DNA from: Pleurotus ostreatus/Saccharomyces cerevisiae fusant
Lineage: Eukaryota; Opisthokonta
Direction of reading: 5' to 3'
NCBI GenBank assembly: GCA_024196135.1
Contig: JAMQCK010000085.1
Location: 1-64,000, forward strand
Length of the DNA: 64,000 bases
The notes beneath the pieces were generated by a model, which was not told the origin of the DNA, made no database searches, and was given only the letters and a program-made list of their open reading frames with translations. This document shows, piece by piece, positions 12,045 to 23,695 of the stretch; the stretch's first letter is position 1, and every line of letters starts with the position of its first letter. The position numbers and the translations under genes were made by a program.

Positions 12045-12478
12045 TTGGCGTCTTCTCGTTGACCCTCGGTCTTGGCGCCCTCGACGACTTGCGGCGCGTG
12101 TACGTAGATAGATTTTTCTTGGTGTTGTCCCCTGTGTTCGCCTTTGTATCATTATCGTGGTCACGCTGGAGCTGATATATTTTTGGGTCTCATAACTGTG
12201 TGATGGGACGTGAATCGCCTAACGATCGAGTAGTTCTGCAGCTCCTGTTCCCCTGATCTCCTCCGACTGTCTTCCCACCTCCTTTGCGCCCCGGACTCGA
12301 CTTCTGAGTTTTCCTTCGTTGAGATGCTGTAGGGCTGACACTGGACTCCCTCACCCGCCTCTACTTGCGGGGAAGGCCGCGTGTAGATATCCACGTGCTA
12401 TCGTATCAGTGATCCGTGGAGGAGGAACCCCATCAGTTCCTATTGTGTGAATTGCATCCGCTCTTACCTTCTGACTTC
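12045..12478. other. Intergenic, no gene seen
   Basis: About 430 bases containing the 3' end of the transporter gene and the promoter of the next gene. No motif was recognised. Confidence 0.4.
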
Positions 12479-14258
12479 ATGCCACCGTCGCGAGTGATTC
12501 CAGGCAGATATCCGCCTCCGGGAACGTCTCCCATAGCGGACGCCATCCGCGAGCGGCGGGGTGCGAGGGGTATAACATCTTTGGACGCGGCACTGCTCCA
12601 TGTTCCGCCAGTTGCGCAGGGGTGGAATTCGCTTTTGGGCGCGATACGGACAAAGGGGAAGTTGCCTGGGGATCTGAGGGAGGCTATAGTACGTGTTCCG
12701 TCTTTGAAACTATTCAAGATACGTTGCTGAGCAAACGTCGCTTAGATCCTTCGCGTCGCTGCCCTTAACGGCGCCGCGTACGAGTGGCTGCACCACGAGC
12801 ACGTCGGTCGCTCTCACGGCCTCACATCGCACCAACTCTTCGTTATCCGCAACACCCACGATCACTCCTGCTCTCCAGTAACACCCGGCGTCTTATCGTC
12901 CTTGCAGGCTGCAGGCCTCGTCTTCGCAGATGCGAGCACGAAGGACGTGCGTGTGCCTCCAGATGTCACGACTGGCTTGAGAACTGCACTCGCTCTGTGG
13001 CTTGACGGCGAGGGAAGCGACCTTCTCTCCGATGGCGCAACGAAGGAAGATGTACTTGATGACCTCCTAGTCGAAGCCGCTGCTGTCACTGCGACCTACA
13101 ACATGGTCTCCCGCCTCCTTCTCTCCCTCGACGTCGATGGCATGGCCGACGATCCCGTAGCCTGGCCATATGTAAGGCAAGAGGTACGTCCTAATTCAAT
13201 TTTTCTGTCCGAAATTGGTCTGCCTTCCCCATATCCTTACCATACACAGCACTAACCCTCTTCCACAGCACTTCATCCCCCTCCCTTCCTCCCCGTCTCA
13301 CCACATCCACGCCATCACACTGACCACCAACCCCACCGCGCCCTGGATCGCACTCACCAACTCCCTCCTCACCGACCACACAATGTGGGACCGCCTCGTC
13401 CCCTTCCTCTTCGCCCCGCAGGAGCCCGCCGCGCCCCGCGGGTACAACGTCCTCCTCCACGACGCGCGCGGGCACGGCAAGTCCAGCACCGCGCCTGGGT
13501 CCAATGGGCAAGGTGGAAACGAACAAGGCACAGAGGGCAGGCTCACCATCCCCCAACTCGCCCGCGACCTCGCCGACGTGCTCGCCGCGCTCAACATCCC
13601 CCTCGTGCGCGCCGTCGTCGGCGTCTCGCAAGGTGGCGCCGCCGCACTGTCCTTCGCCGCCCAGTTCCCGCACCGCACGAAGGCCGTCGTGGCGTGCGAC
13701 ACCGGCCCGAGGACGCCTGCCGGTAATCGCGCGGCGTGGGATGAGCGGATCGCGCTGGCGCGTACCACCGAGCAACAGGGGATTGAGGATGGGAGGGGAG
13801 AAGGTGCGGGGATGGCCGCTCTGGCAGACATGACCATCCCGCGCTGGTTCCCCTCGGGCTCGCCCTGCTTCCCGGGCGACGCGAGCGGGCATCCACCAGG
13901 CGAACGCGTGGCGCGCGGTCGCTGGGTCGCAGACATGATCAAGTCGACGAGCATCCCGGGCTTCGCCCTCGGCGCCTCCGCATTGCAGGACTACGATCTC
14001 TACCCCGCGACGGACGTCAACGGTGGGCAAGCTCTGCTAGAGAGCCGGTTGCCGGTGCTGTTGGTAGCGGGCAGTTTGGATGGTGGCGGAAAGGTCGGGG
14101 CGGGGATGCGCAAGCTGCGCGACGAGTGGAATGAGGCGAGGGGCGGGGAGGGCGTGCAGGTCGAGTACGCGGAGATAGAGGGCGCGGGGCATCTACCTAT
14201 GATCGACCAGACGGAGAAGTTCTGGGACGTGCTCGACAAGTACCTGCGATCTCTCTGA
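12479..14258 (+). CDS. Fusion: carboxymuconolactone decarboxylase-like domain + 3-oxoadipate enol-lactonase-like alpha/beta hydrolase
   Basis: Three exons (12479-12688, 12746-13183, 13269-14258) all break in phase 0 and add up to 545 residues with no stop between the halves. Residues 1-210 match the AhpD/carboxymuconolactone decarboxylase fold: LPGDLREAIILRVAALNGAA, YEWLHHEHVGRSHGL, then the helix TATYNMVSRLLLSLDVDG. There is no CxxC, so it is PcaC-like rather than a peroxidase. Residues 215-545 are an alpha/beta hydrolase: LHDARGHGKSS, the nucleophile elbow GVSQGGAAAL and the catalytic histidine in GAGHLPMID, as in 3-oxoadipate enol-lactonase. Bacterial PcaL joins the same activities in the opposite order. 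A role in the protocatechuate or a related lactone pathway is inferred. Confidence 0.82.
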
Positions 14259-14397
14259 ACCCAACGCACTTTCCTTCCAGCCCCTTCCCGACACACGATA
14301 TGCCAGTTCTGTCGTACCCATCACTCCGGAACCCACATTGTACAGTAACCATGTTGTATTATACAATAACCTATGCCCCTCCAAACCCTCTATCTAT

Positions 14398-15938
14398 CTA
14401 CGCCGAGAACATACCCGGATACTCGATCTTCTGCATGAACTCCTCGCGCTTGTGCCAGATCTGGTCGATGGACGTGTAGCCGCAAAGGCCGAGCGTGATC
14501 TCCGTCTCGCACAACAGCCCACGCACGACCTGCTCCACGCCCTCGCTGCCGGCGAGCGCGAGGCCGTACATGTAAGGGCGGCCGACTAGGACAATGGTCA
14601 GTATTGAGCGAACGTAGAAAATGATCAATACCAACGCAAAACAGCCTGCGCCCCAATGGCGACCGCCTTGACGATGTCGCTGCCGCGGCGGATGCCCGAG
14701 TCGAAGAGCACGGTGAACTTCCCCGCCAGCTGCGCCTCCCTGATGCGCGGGTCGCCGGTGATCTTCTCCAGCGCCATTAGCGCAGGCAAGCATCCGTCGA
14801 TCTGCCGTCCTCCTACCGAGAAGGTTAGCAGTAAGTCGGATATACACGCATCACCCATATACCATGGTTCGACACGATAACCCCATCACACCCCACCTCC
14901 ATAGCCTTCAGCGCGTCGTCCAGCGTCATAATCCCCTTCAGCATCAACGGGCCCTCCCAGTGCTTCCGCACGAACGCCAACTCCTCCCACGTCCTAAACA
15001 GCCCCGAATGAATCTGCCTCGCCCAATTCCTCCCCAACTGCTTCATCTGTATCTCATGCTCATCCCCCTTCGCCCGCTTCGCATCCAGCTCCGCCGGGTC
15101 GAACGGGAACGGCGCGCGCTCGTCCGGCCGCGCCTCCAGCTGCTGCGACGCCATGAACGCCGGGTCGCTCGTGCCGACCTGGATGCCCACGCCGTGCATG
15201 AACGGCAGGAACGCCGTGTCGAGGTCGTACGGCCGCCAGCCCATGCACATCGTGTCGAGCGTGACGATGCACGCGGTGTAGCCGGACGTCTTCGCGCGCG
15301 CGAGGAGCGAGAGCGTGATCGCCTCGGAGCGCGGCCAGTAGAGCTGGTACCAGCGCGGGCCGGCACCGTTGGCGGCGGCGCAGTCCTCGAGCGAGCGCGT
15401 GGCGGCGGTGGACATGATGAAGGGGACTTGCATGCGGCTGCAGGCGGCGGCGGCACAGACCTCGCCTTCGGGGTGGATCATGCCGTGGACGCCAATGGGG
15501 GCGAGCAGCAGTGGGGACTTGTACTTGACGCCAAAGAGGGTGGTCTGTGGAAGGTGATGAGAGGACAATCATCGCAAGAGTCGGTTTGCATACATCGAGC
15601 GACCGATCGGACGAGTCTACAAGCATCTTAGGAATAAGCGCCCATCGCTCGAAGGCCTTGCGGTTGGCGCGATCCGTCGATCCAGCGCCTGCGCTGCCGA
15701 AGACGTACAGGAATGCAGCTGTGTGTATGTTAGTTCCTATGCAAGGAGTTGAGGTATATTATCACGCACCCTTCGAGTAGGGCTCCGACTTGAGCTTCTC
15801 CCTGGCAGCCTCCTCCAATTTGTCCGGGTCGTACGAGCCTACGAGAGGAGGTACGCGTCCACCGTACACGACGCTCATGTACGTCGACCATGACTCGGGG
15901 ATCTCCTGGTCAGCTTCGAGGGCGGCCTTCAACGACAT
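14398..15938 (-). CDS. FMN-dependent alpha-hydroxy-acid dehydrogenase / lactate 2-monooxygenase-like
   Basis: Five exons on the minus strand. I chose MSLKAALEADQEIPESW at 15938 over an upstream in-frame ATG at 15989 because it begins at the usual family position. Family blocks: PLLLAPIGVHGMIHPEGE near residue 125, FIMSTAATRSLEDCA, PRWYQLYWP (FMN/substrate loop), GWRPYDLDTAFLPFMHG (monooxygenase-type insert), GPLMLKGI with the catalytic-core lysine, IVSNHGGRQID with the active-site histidine and arginine, FDSGIRRGSDIVKA and LGRPYMYGLALAG. Length is about 410 residues, normal. It oxidises a 2-hydroxy acid to a keto acid, or to a decarboxylated acid in the monooxygenase subtype. It is divergent from the amidohydrolase and convergent with the fusion gene. 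Confidence 0.88.
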
Positions 15939-16466
15939 GGTGCTCGGTGGCGCGGGTAGATGGGATAATCGAGGAACGATGCAAGACAATAGTGATATAG
16001 CAGCAATGCAGGACGCCTAGACTCCCGGGGACGGGTTCTCGTTGGGGGCGGGCGTTGGATGCCTTCGCGGGGAAATGATTCGGATCGCATGCGCAGGCGC
16101 GATAGGCAAGTTTGCCGAGTCGGTTTCCGCGAATGCGGGCGGGCGACTTGGCTGGATCATGGCTGTCTCTGCGCTCCAGATCGAGGTACGGTGGCCCAAA
16201 GAGAGCTTAAAGGTGGCAGGATCGTCGAGGCGGAATGTGCGAATGCCGGCTGCCTGGGAGGACGAGAGGGTCGATGCGAGAAACAAAGCTTTCCAAATCG
16301 GGATGCCGCAGGGTGATCGGACCGGGGGCGGGATGTCGGGTCAGGAGGGCGAGGGGCGATAAGCGCCGGGATCTCTCTGATTGATCCCGCGCTCAGCGAA
16401 CAATGACCTCCGCCTTGTCTCCCCTCTACAATCTCTCCTCTTCTCCTTCGCGTCGCCCGTAACACG
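15939..16466. promoter_or_regulatory. Bidirectional promoter region of FMN oxidase and amidohydrolase
   Basis: These 528 bases separate two divergent metabolic genes, so both promoters must share this space. No clear TATA box was found. The arrangement supports co-regulation but does not prove it. Confidence 0.45.
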
Positions 16467-17715
16467 ATGTCCAACCCGCTCGTCGACATCCATACGCACG
16501 TCTACCTCCCGCGATACGCAGAAGTGCTGCGATCGCGAGCGACTGTGCCCAGAATCTTGACGCGCGAAGATGGAGAGGAGCGTTTGGTGATCCTGGACAA
16601 CGAGCCCAGCGGCGGAAGGCCAGTCGGTCCGCAATACTGGGCGCGCGAGGAGAAGCTGAGATTCATGGATCTCCACGGGATCGACATCTCCGTCGTCAGG
16701 TGCGCCCTTCCTCCAGTCCGAGTCGTTCGCGCCATCGCTGAAAGTATCATGTAGCACCGCAAACCCCTGGCTTGACTTCTTCGATGCGGCGGAGGCGCAC
16801 ACTATCGCCAAGCAGCTGAATGACGATATGGAGGAGTACTGCGCGTCGTCGCCCGCGTACGCCAACGGTCCCTTGAAGCGCATCTACGGCATGGGCATCC
16901 TGCCCCTCGTCCCCGGCATCTCCACCGAAGCGCTTTTGGAGTGCATAAAGCAGATCGCCGCCGCACCGCACCTCCACGGTCTCATCATGGGTACGCGCGG
17001 GGTTGGGAAGGGCTTGGACGACGACGCATTGGAGCCGGTGTGGAAAGCGATCGCCGACGCCGGCCTTGTCGTCTTCCTTCATCCGCACTACGGCGTCGAC
17101 AGCAGCGCATGGGGAGAGAAAGACAATGGTCACGTTCTCCCGCTCGCGCTCGGCTTCCCCTTCGAGACCACCACGGTGCGCTCTACCTCCCCTCTCCCGC
17201 CGCATCCTCTTGACTGACTGACCCCTCACCAGGCCATCACCCGCCTCATCCTCGCCGGCGTCTACGACCGCGTGCCCGACCTCCGCATCCTCCTCGCCCA
17301 CTCCGGCGGCACGCTCCCGCAGCTCTCCTCCCGCCTCGCCTCCTGCATCGACCACGACCCCGTCGTCGCCGCGCGCCTCCAGCACGACGCGCGCTTCTAC
17401 CTCGGCAAGCTCTTCTTCGACGCCGTCGCCTACGGGCCCGAGGAGCTCGGCTTCGTCAGCGAGGTCGTCTCGCGCGCGGCGCGCTACGCGCCGGGCGCGG
17501 ACAAGACCGCCTTCGTCGCGGCGAGCAGGAAGGCGGGGTCGGAGCGGATGATGTTCGGCACGGACCACCCGTTCTTCCCGCCGCTGTCCTCGACGGAGAA
17601 GTGGAAGAGTGTGGTGGAGAACTTGGAGGCGATCGACACCGTGACGGGGTGGGATAAGGCAGAGAAGGACGGGGTGCGTGGCGGGAATGCGCTGAAGATC
17701 TTCGGTATTTTGTGA
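16467..17715 (+). CDS. Amidohydrolase-2 family protein (ACMSD / resorcylate-decarboxylase-like)
   Basis: Three exons (about 16467-16695, 16753-17175 and 17233-17715) encode about 377 residues. The metal site of the family is complete: DIHTHVY near residue 8 (HxH), HPHYG near 205, LAHSGGTLPQL near 265 and GTDHPFFPP near 330 (metal-binding Asp). These proteins are Zn-dependent non-oxidative decarboxylases or hydrolases of aromatic or semialdehyde acids; 2-amino-3-carboxymuconate-6-semialdehyde decarboxylase is the best known member. The exact substrate is not predictable. It sits next to the FMN oxidase and the decarboxylase-lactonase fusion, which favours a role in ring-fission or aromatic-acid catabolism over tryptophan degradation. 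Confidence 0.85.
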
Positions 17716-18423
17716 TATATGGGCCTTCGGTGCTGGGTATAGACGCGTTTTCGTTCCTCTTCGTGTGAAAGTATCCTGGATGACAGGTCAAGCTTGTCGT
17801 GGATCGCGCGTTGCAGTCGACCAAAGAGCCTGAGCTTGAGACGATGTTCATACAGCAGAGTGAATGTCTCGCGGACCATATAGACTCTAGCCCGTCGTCA
17901 GCTCTTCAGAGGATGCGTTCAACCCTGCATGCGCACCTTGGTCGCCTTCTTGTCAAAGTCGCCTAAAGACCGCAAGCTACCTCATGTGCGGGTGCGACCC
18001 AACTTGGCCTTTATGCTACGCGTCTGGTAGGACATCTCTTGGACGGTCCAAGGAGACGAGAGCACCGCAAGGTATCACAGCGATGAATGTCGAGGACAAG
18101 CAGTGGAATCCTCGCCTCCTTCGCAAACGGCGTGAAACGTGACAGTCACGCGAGTTCAAGTTCGAGTTCGAATGCTCCGCATTGCTGGCTGAGAGCATAG
18201 CATACATCCGAATGAGTCAAGGTGTACCAGAGTCCATTCGCGAACAGCTGGCGTACCCAAGCCACTGCCTGCACAGCCAGAATCTACGCAATCAAAAACA
18301 CGATCCTACATCCGGCCGCAGCCCACAACAAAGTCGGCCCCAACATGCTGCAAAGAATGAACCAACGTCGAGGCGATACGAAGCATGCACTCACCGCATG
18401 CGTGCACCTCCGCCAGGCGTCAA
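17716..18423. other. Convergent intergenic region, no gene seen
   Basis: About 700 bases between the metabolic block and the first F-box gene. Small open frames are unsupported. Confidence 0.4.
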
Positions 18424-20064
18424 TTACCAGCTGAAGTCGGGCACTAAGCTTCGTAGCTTGCGCAAGGCGTCTTTTCCCGGAACGGAGGACGTGGAGTCAT
18501 CGATATACAGACGCTGCAAAGGACATCCTGCCGAACACCGTGCTGCGACCATCTCCACCACCGCCTCCGCACGGAAATGATTCTGGCCAAGGAACACCAG
18601 GATCTTGAGATTCGGCCACAGCATGGGTTTCCCGTTGCTATCCAAGGCTGCGAACCGCGCGAGGTCCAGGTCTGACAGCGGCGCGTCCTCCATCGCGGCG
18701 TATTCGAAGGTATGGATGTCGCAGTGAGTCGGGAGATACGTTCGCTCCGATGCACGCATGTCGAACAAGGTAAGTTCTCGGAGAGGACAATTGGAGCGCG
18801 CCAGAAATGAGGCCAAATACGAGCCAGCATATACCGGCGAAGGGGCGTCAGGTTCGGGCCCGTAAAGCTGCAGTTTGGTGACGGCGGGCGCTGTGATGTA
18901 GTCTAGAGTCCAAACGGCACCATCACTGTTGTTGTCCATGATAGGCGACACCTGCATGTCGAGGTCTACGATGCGCATCGACTGAAGGCAGGGAAGCATC
19001 ACTGGGATGGGAAGAACCGGAGGGTCGTCCTCGTTTTCTGTCACCACTTCGGAATGTTCCCAATGCCGCAGGCTCGTACACTTCGCAAGAAGAGTCAGAG
19101 CATACGCGTACGTCGACGTCGTACGCAGCGATAGGAGGTTGGCCCAGGGCAAATGCGGGACAACACTAGATTCCGTCTCGTTCGTCAAACGCACCCTGCG
19201 CAATGCTGGAGCATCCAGAAACGCGTCTATATCGTCGCATTCCTCGTCGGGATCCATATCCTGGGTAAAATGTTGCACATCAAATGAGAGTGTGTGCAGA
19301 TGAGGATATGGGCGATCGTTGAGCCTTCTGAGGATATTGAATTCGGCGTGCGGAAGTCGGACATCTTGCCATTGTGAAGTATATTCGGCGGTCACAGAAA
19401 GGGCATGAGGGTGAGCCACGATCCTCTGGACCAAAGGAAGTCCTCGCATGGCTTTGAAGCAAAGATCGAGGCGCTTCAAGAATACCCGATGCGGGTCTTG
19501 GAGATGCGATGCCCCAGGCATCGACATCTGTGCCCATACGCACGGGTTGTCATGCATGATGTCTGCTCATGCACTTAGTTGGGGTCTGGAGGGGATATAT
19601 AGACACGCACCACGCCATAGCCTGCAAACCGAGGAAATTTCCAGCGCCGTGAACGAAAAAGGTCCTGAAGAGTACGATGCCCATGGGTAATCTGTTATCT
19701 CCTGTATACAGCTCCATTTGAATATCTCCACGAGAAGCTCGACAGGAAGGCGGCGAATGGGTGCAAGGTAGGTGCGGTGTCGGGCTACCACCTCTCGGAG
19801 TTCACCCTCCATGCTCTTGAGGATCGCAAGCGCGTTGCTCATCTTCTGTACTTCCTCCTCGAAGACCCGCAGCTGAGCTTTGGCCTGCTTCATCGCCGAT
19901 CGCGTATGCCTGCGAGACGGTACTTGTCCCGCGCGAAGTTGATGGTCTTCGTATGGTATGGGGGGCGCATGGTGTGTATAAACGACCTCGTGCTGGCAAT
20001 GCGTGCACGTCAGGACAGACCGCGGAACTTCCTGAGAGGAGACCATGAACGGCGATGTGGGCAA
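18424..20064 (-). CDS. F-box protein with coiled coil and degenerate leucine-rich region (copy A)
   Basis: Two exons on the minus strand, about 20064-19610 and 19561-18424. Splicing at a GTGCGT donor rejoins CRLWRDIMHDNPCVWAQMS, the usual F-box-to-repeat junction. Order of parts: an N-terminal CxxC pair (CTHCQHE), PYEDHQLRAGQVPS, a coiled coil around residues 50-100, then the F-box (APIRRLPVELLVEIFKWSC) and an irregular leucine-rich C-terminal half. Such proteins are SCF ubiquitin-ligase receptors that recruit substrates through the repeat half. The layout, including the phrase LRAGQVPS, is shared with copies B and C, so the three are paralogues. The target is unknown. Length is about 530 residues. 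Confidence 0.8.
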
Positions 20065-20581
20065 TGGCAGGGATCAAGCAGAAATGCCGATCCAGCGTCC
20101 TCGCTTCCTGCGTCGGCTTCCCACGTGTTCAATGTGGCGTCCGTGACTCGCGCGGCAACACCCGTCACGGTTCGAAAGCCTGGTTTGAGCCAACGCTGAT
20201 GACTATCCTCGAAGAAATCACAGAATTTCCATTTGTTTATTGGCGACCTTAGACAGCGTGTATATGGCTGCGCGTCCCACTCGGCTACGCGAATCAATAC
20301 TAGGCAAGCTGATGACTATTCCTCTCACCGCTGCGCCGCCACTTTCTGCTCAGCGGGTGGGCGCGCCCGAGGACCTACATAGGTTTGCGACGCGCGCTCA
20401 CGGACTGCTCTGCCGTGCTGAGGTACCAACACCACTGCTATTCAGTCTGCCCATTGATCACCGCACGCCACAGCATGATAGAATGTCATGACTCATCACG
20501 AGGCCAAGAGGTCGTTCAGCGCGCTGGGAAGTGCGCTAGTTTCTCTGCTTGTTGCTTCCACTCACCACCGAACCATCCGAC
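20065..20581. other. Divergent intergenic region between F-box A and NLR
   Basis: About 520 bases between two divergent genes, containing both promoters. No clear motif or RNA was seen. Confidence 0.4.
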
Positions 20582-23505
20582 ATGCGACGGCTGCTAAGTA
20601 AAGGCAAAGGGAAGGGGGCCGCGGATACCACAGACGCCAAGCAGCAGATGCTGGCAGGACGAGGTCGACGAAGCCAAGTCGCGATAGATGGCCTCGTGGC
20701 ACTTCTCGCGTTTGGGAAAGATTCCACTGATGGCTTCGGCCTGGCGAAGGGGGTTCTAGGAGGGTTGCTCTATGTGATTGAGACGGCCAGGGTGCGTCGC
20801 GTGACCATATATTTTTGAGATGTGATTCTGAAGTCGTGCTACAGCTTTTCGACGCAAACAAGCAGGACTGGTCGACCTTCGCATCCTTCCTGAGCGGCCT
20901 TCACGACGATGTGGCTAGCGCAACGCGGCGATTTGATTCAAAGGTCCCACATGACCTCGCAGATGATCTGCGGAAGCTGCAGCAGTGGGTCCCCGCGTTC
21001 GTAACCTGACCACATTGCTGATTATACCCAGGCCATTATTGCAAGTTGCTATCGAGATGAAGCAGATGTCTTCACGCTCTGGCATGGCCAAGCTACTGCA
21101 GACGCGCGAGGATCCTCAGAAGATCGCGCGCTTCCGAGTGCTCATCGACGCTGCTACCACGAGATTTACGGTCCGTGACTGCGCTTTGAAGACACGAAGA
21201 TGTACTTACGTTCAACCCCAGGTTGTGCGACTCGTCAACGTCGAGCGCGTTCTTGGCCATGTCAGCGACCAAATCCATCACGTCGGGCAACAAGTCGGCC
21301 AGGTCGGGACCCAGATGAGCAACGTGGAGCGACAGATAGACGAGATCGCACTATCCATGAGGAGTATAGCCGAGCAGTACGTTCGGGCTGGTCTTCACTT
21401 GGCAGTAAACTCACTTCATGACCCGCAGTAAGCACTCCGGCGCTTCAACGCCATCGACGACGGGCTTCCGAGTGCTCAAGCCCTGCCCGCCTCCAACGCA
21501 TGCGTACACCGGACGCAAGGACATCCTGGACAAGATGCACGCCTACTTCGCCCCCGTGAACGGCAAGCGCAAGGTGTTCGTCTTGTACGGTCTAGGAGGC
21601 GCCGGCAAGACGCAAGTGGGCTGCAAGTTCGTCGAGATGAGCCAGTTCGACAGCGAGACACAGCGGTAGGTATGGGGGCTTCGTTAGTTCAAGATCACCT
21701 ACTGACCGCGACTCAGGTTCTCCGAGGTCTTCTATCTGGACGCCTCGACGAAGGATACACTCACCGCCGATCTCAAGGCGCTCGCCATCGCTAAAGAAGC
21801 CGGCAAGCGCGTCGACGATGCGCTCACCTGGCTCGCGCGGCATACCGAAGACTGGTTGCTGTTCTTCAACAACGCGGACGACCCGAAGCTGAATCTGAAG
21901 CAGTACTTCCCCGCCTGCTCGCACGGCAACATCCTCATCACGACGAGAAACCGCGCGCCGCTTGGGCACTCCGCGGCATCCATACCGCATTGCAATGTCG
22001 GCGCTATGTCCAAAGCGGACGCGAAACTCCTCCTGCTGCAGATGGCGGGCCTCCTGGAAGTTCGCGATGAGGAAAAAAAGAACGCATCTCTGATCGTTTC
22101 CGTAAGAGCTCCTCTCAGTCTCTGTCTCCGCGCTCACGAGTATACACAGGCCCTAGGATACCTTGCTTTGGCGATCGCTCAAGCCGGCGTCTTCATCTTC
22201 AAGACCCACTGCACGTTAGCCCGCTATTTCTCGATGTACCGCCAACGGCATCACGCCGTACTCGAGTTCTTTAAGGACAGCCTCGATGGATATCAGTACA
22301 CGGTCTACACTGCATGGATCATCAGCTTCGACCAGCTGAGACGGCAGAACGCCGATGCCGCGGCCGTCCTCCAGATGTGCGCCTTCTTCCACCACGACAA
22401 CGTCTCCCGCGCGATGTTCCGCAATGCCGTCGAGAACCTCCTTGGCCCGGGGAGCGATCACGTCCTGATGGAGGAGACCGCGACGAACACGAAGGCGCTG
22501 GCGGCTGCGAAGACCTTCCTCGCCGCCTTCGCCGACGAGAACTCCGCATGGGACGACCTCAAGTTCCTCCGCCTGCTCGCCGACATTCAATCTTACTCTC
22601 TCATACAGTACGACCGCAATACGGAAACCTTCTCCATTCACCCGCTTGTACACAAGTGGTGTCTGACGACGATTTCCGACCCTTCGACATCCAGGTTGGC
22701 GGCAGCCTTCGTGATAGGACGATCCATTCACTGGAGGTATAGTACCGAAGACTACACCTACCGACGCCTTCTCCTCCCGCATCTCGATGCTATTTCGCAG
22801 AACACCGCCGCACTCGACCCTTCCGTCGGTCTAGAGATTGCCTTGGCGTACTACGAATCCGGACGAAACGAGGAATGCGAGCGCCTGGTCAAATTCGTCG
22901 TCGACGCGCAGGCGCGTATATTCGGCGAGTACGCCCTCGACACGCTCAAGACCCTCGCAAAGCTCGCTAGCGTATACGCGCAGCAGGGCCGCTGGAGCGA
23001 GGCGCAGGCCATCGACGAGACCGTCCTCAGCGTACGCCGGCGCGAGCTCGGCGACACGCACCCCCACACGCTCGTCGCGATGAACAACCTCGGCATCACC
23101 TACCGCGAGCAGCACCGCTGGCGCGAAGCCGAGGAGCTCTTCCTCGAAGTCCGCGATACGCGCGAGCGCCTCCTCGGGCGAGATCACGCCGACACCCTGC
23201 GCGTCCAGTCGAACCTGGCGGAGACTTACCGGTGGCAGGGGAGAGATAAGGCGGCGGAGGAGTTGGAGCTGGATGTGATAGCGGCGCGGACGCGCACGCT
23301 GGGCGAGGAACACCCGGACACATTGACCGCGATGGGTCGACTTGCGGCTTCGTACATGCAGCAGGGGCGGCAGAAAGACGCGGAGGAGCTGGAGAAGCGG
23401 GTCTTCGATATATACCAGCGCACGACAGGAGAACGACCGCAATCGCTGGATGCGATGCCCAGCCCCGGATTGGAGAGGAGTATATGGCTTTCTTGGTCTG
23501 ACTAA
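20582..23505 (+). CDS. STAND/NLR protein: helical N-terminal domain, NB-ARC NTPase, tetratricopeptide repeats
   Basis: Seven exons (20582-20791, 20845-20984, 21032-21170, 21222-21376, 21429-21665, 21717-22101, 22150-23505) sum exactly to 873 codons plus stop. Residues 1-215 are helical and carry AKGVLGGLLYVIETA, a segment typical of the four-helix (MLKL-NTD-like) head of basidiomycete STAND proteins. Near residue 269 lies Walker A, YGLGGAGKTQ. WLLFFNNADDP is the Walker B region, with Asn in place of the usual first Asp, and ILITTRNR is the sensor. A winged-helix region precedes IHPLVHKWC. Residues about 680-850 hold kinesin-light-chain-type TPRs of about 42 residues (LGDTHPHTLVAMNNLG, LGEEHPDTLTAMGRLA). 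A role in nonself recognition or cell death is inferred from the architecture. Confidence 0.88.
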
Positions 23506-23695
23506 TGGACCACATTTCCCTAATGCCTCAACGATACCTTGATGACACCATTTATCCAGGCCTGCTCTCACGGACTTTGTAGCCATAGTACAGTAGTCAA
23601 CATCAACCCTTTATTGGTACAAGCCCCATCTCGTTACAGTCATGAAATATACATATCCATTTAATCAGAACGAGCACCCCGAACCTACTGATCCT

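Noticed and set aside
13191..14030. 279-codon minus-strand frame
   Set aside because: Antisense of the enol-lactonase half, which has catalytic motifs; no motif in the shadow.
14864..15631. 255-codon plus-strand frame
   Set aside because: Antisense of the FMN oxidase; Arg/His/Leu-biased shadow.
16747..17568. 273-codon minus-strand frame
   Set aside because: Antisense of the amidohydrolase.
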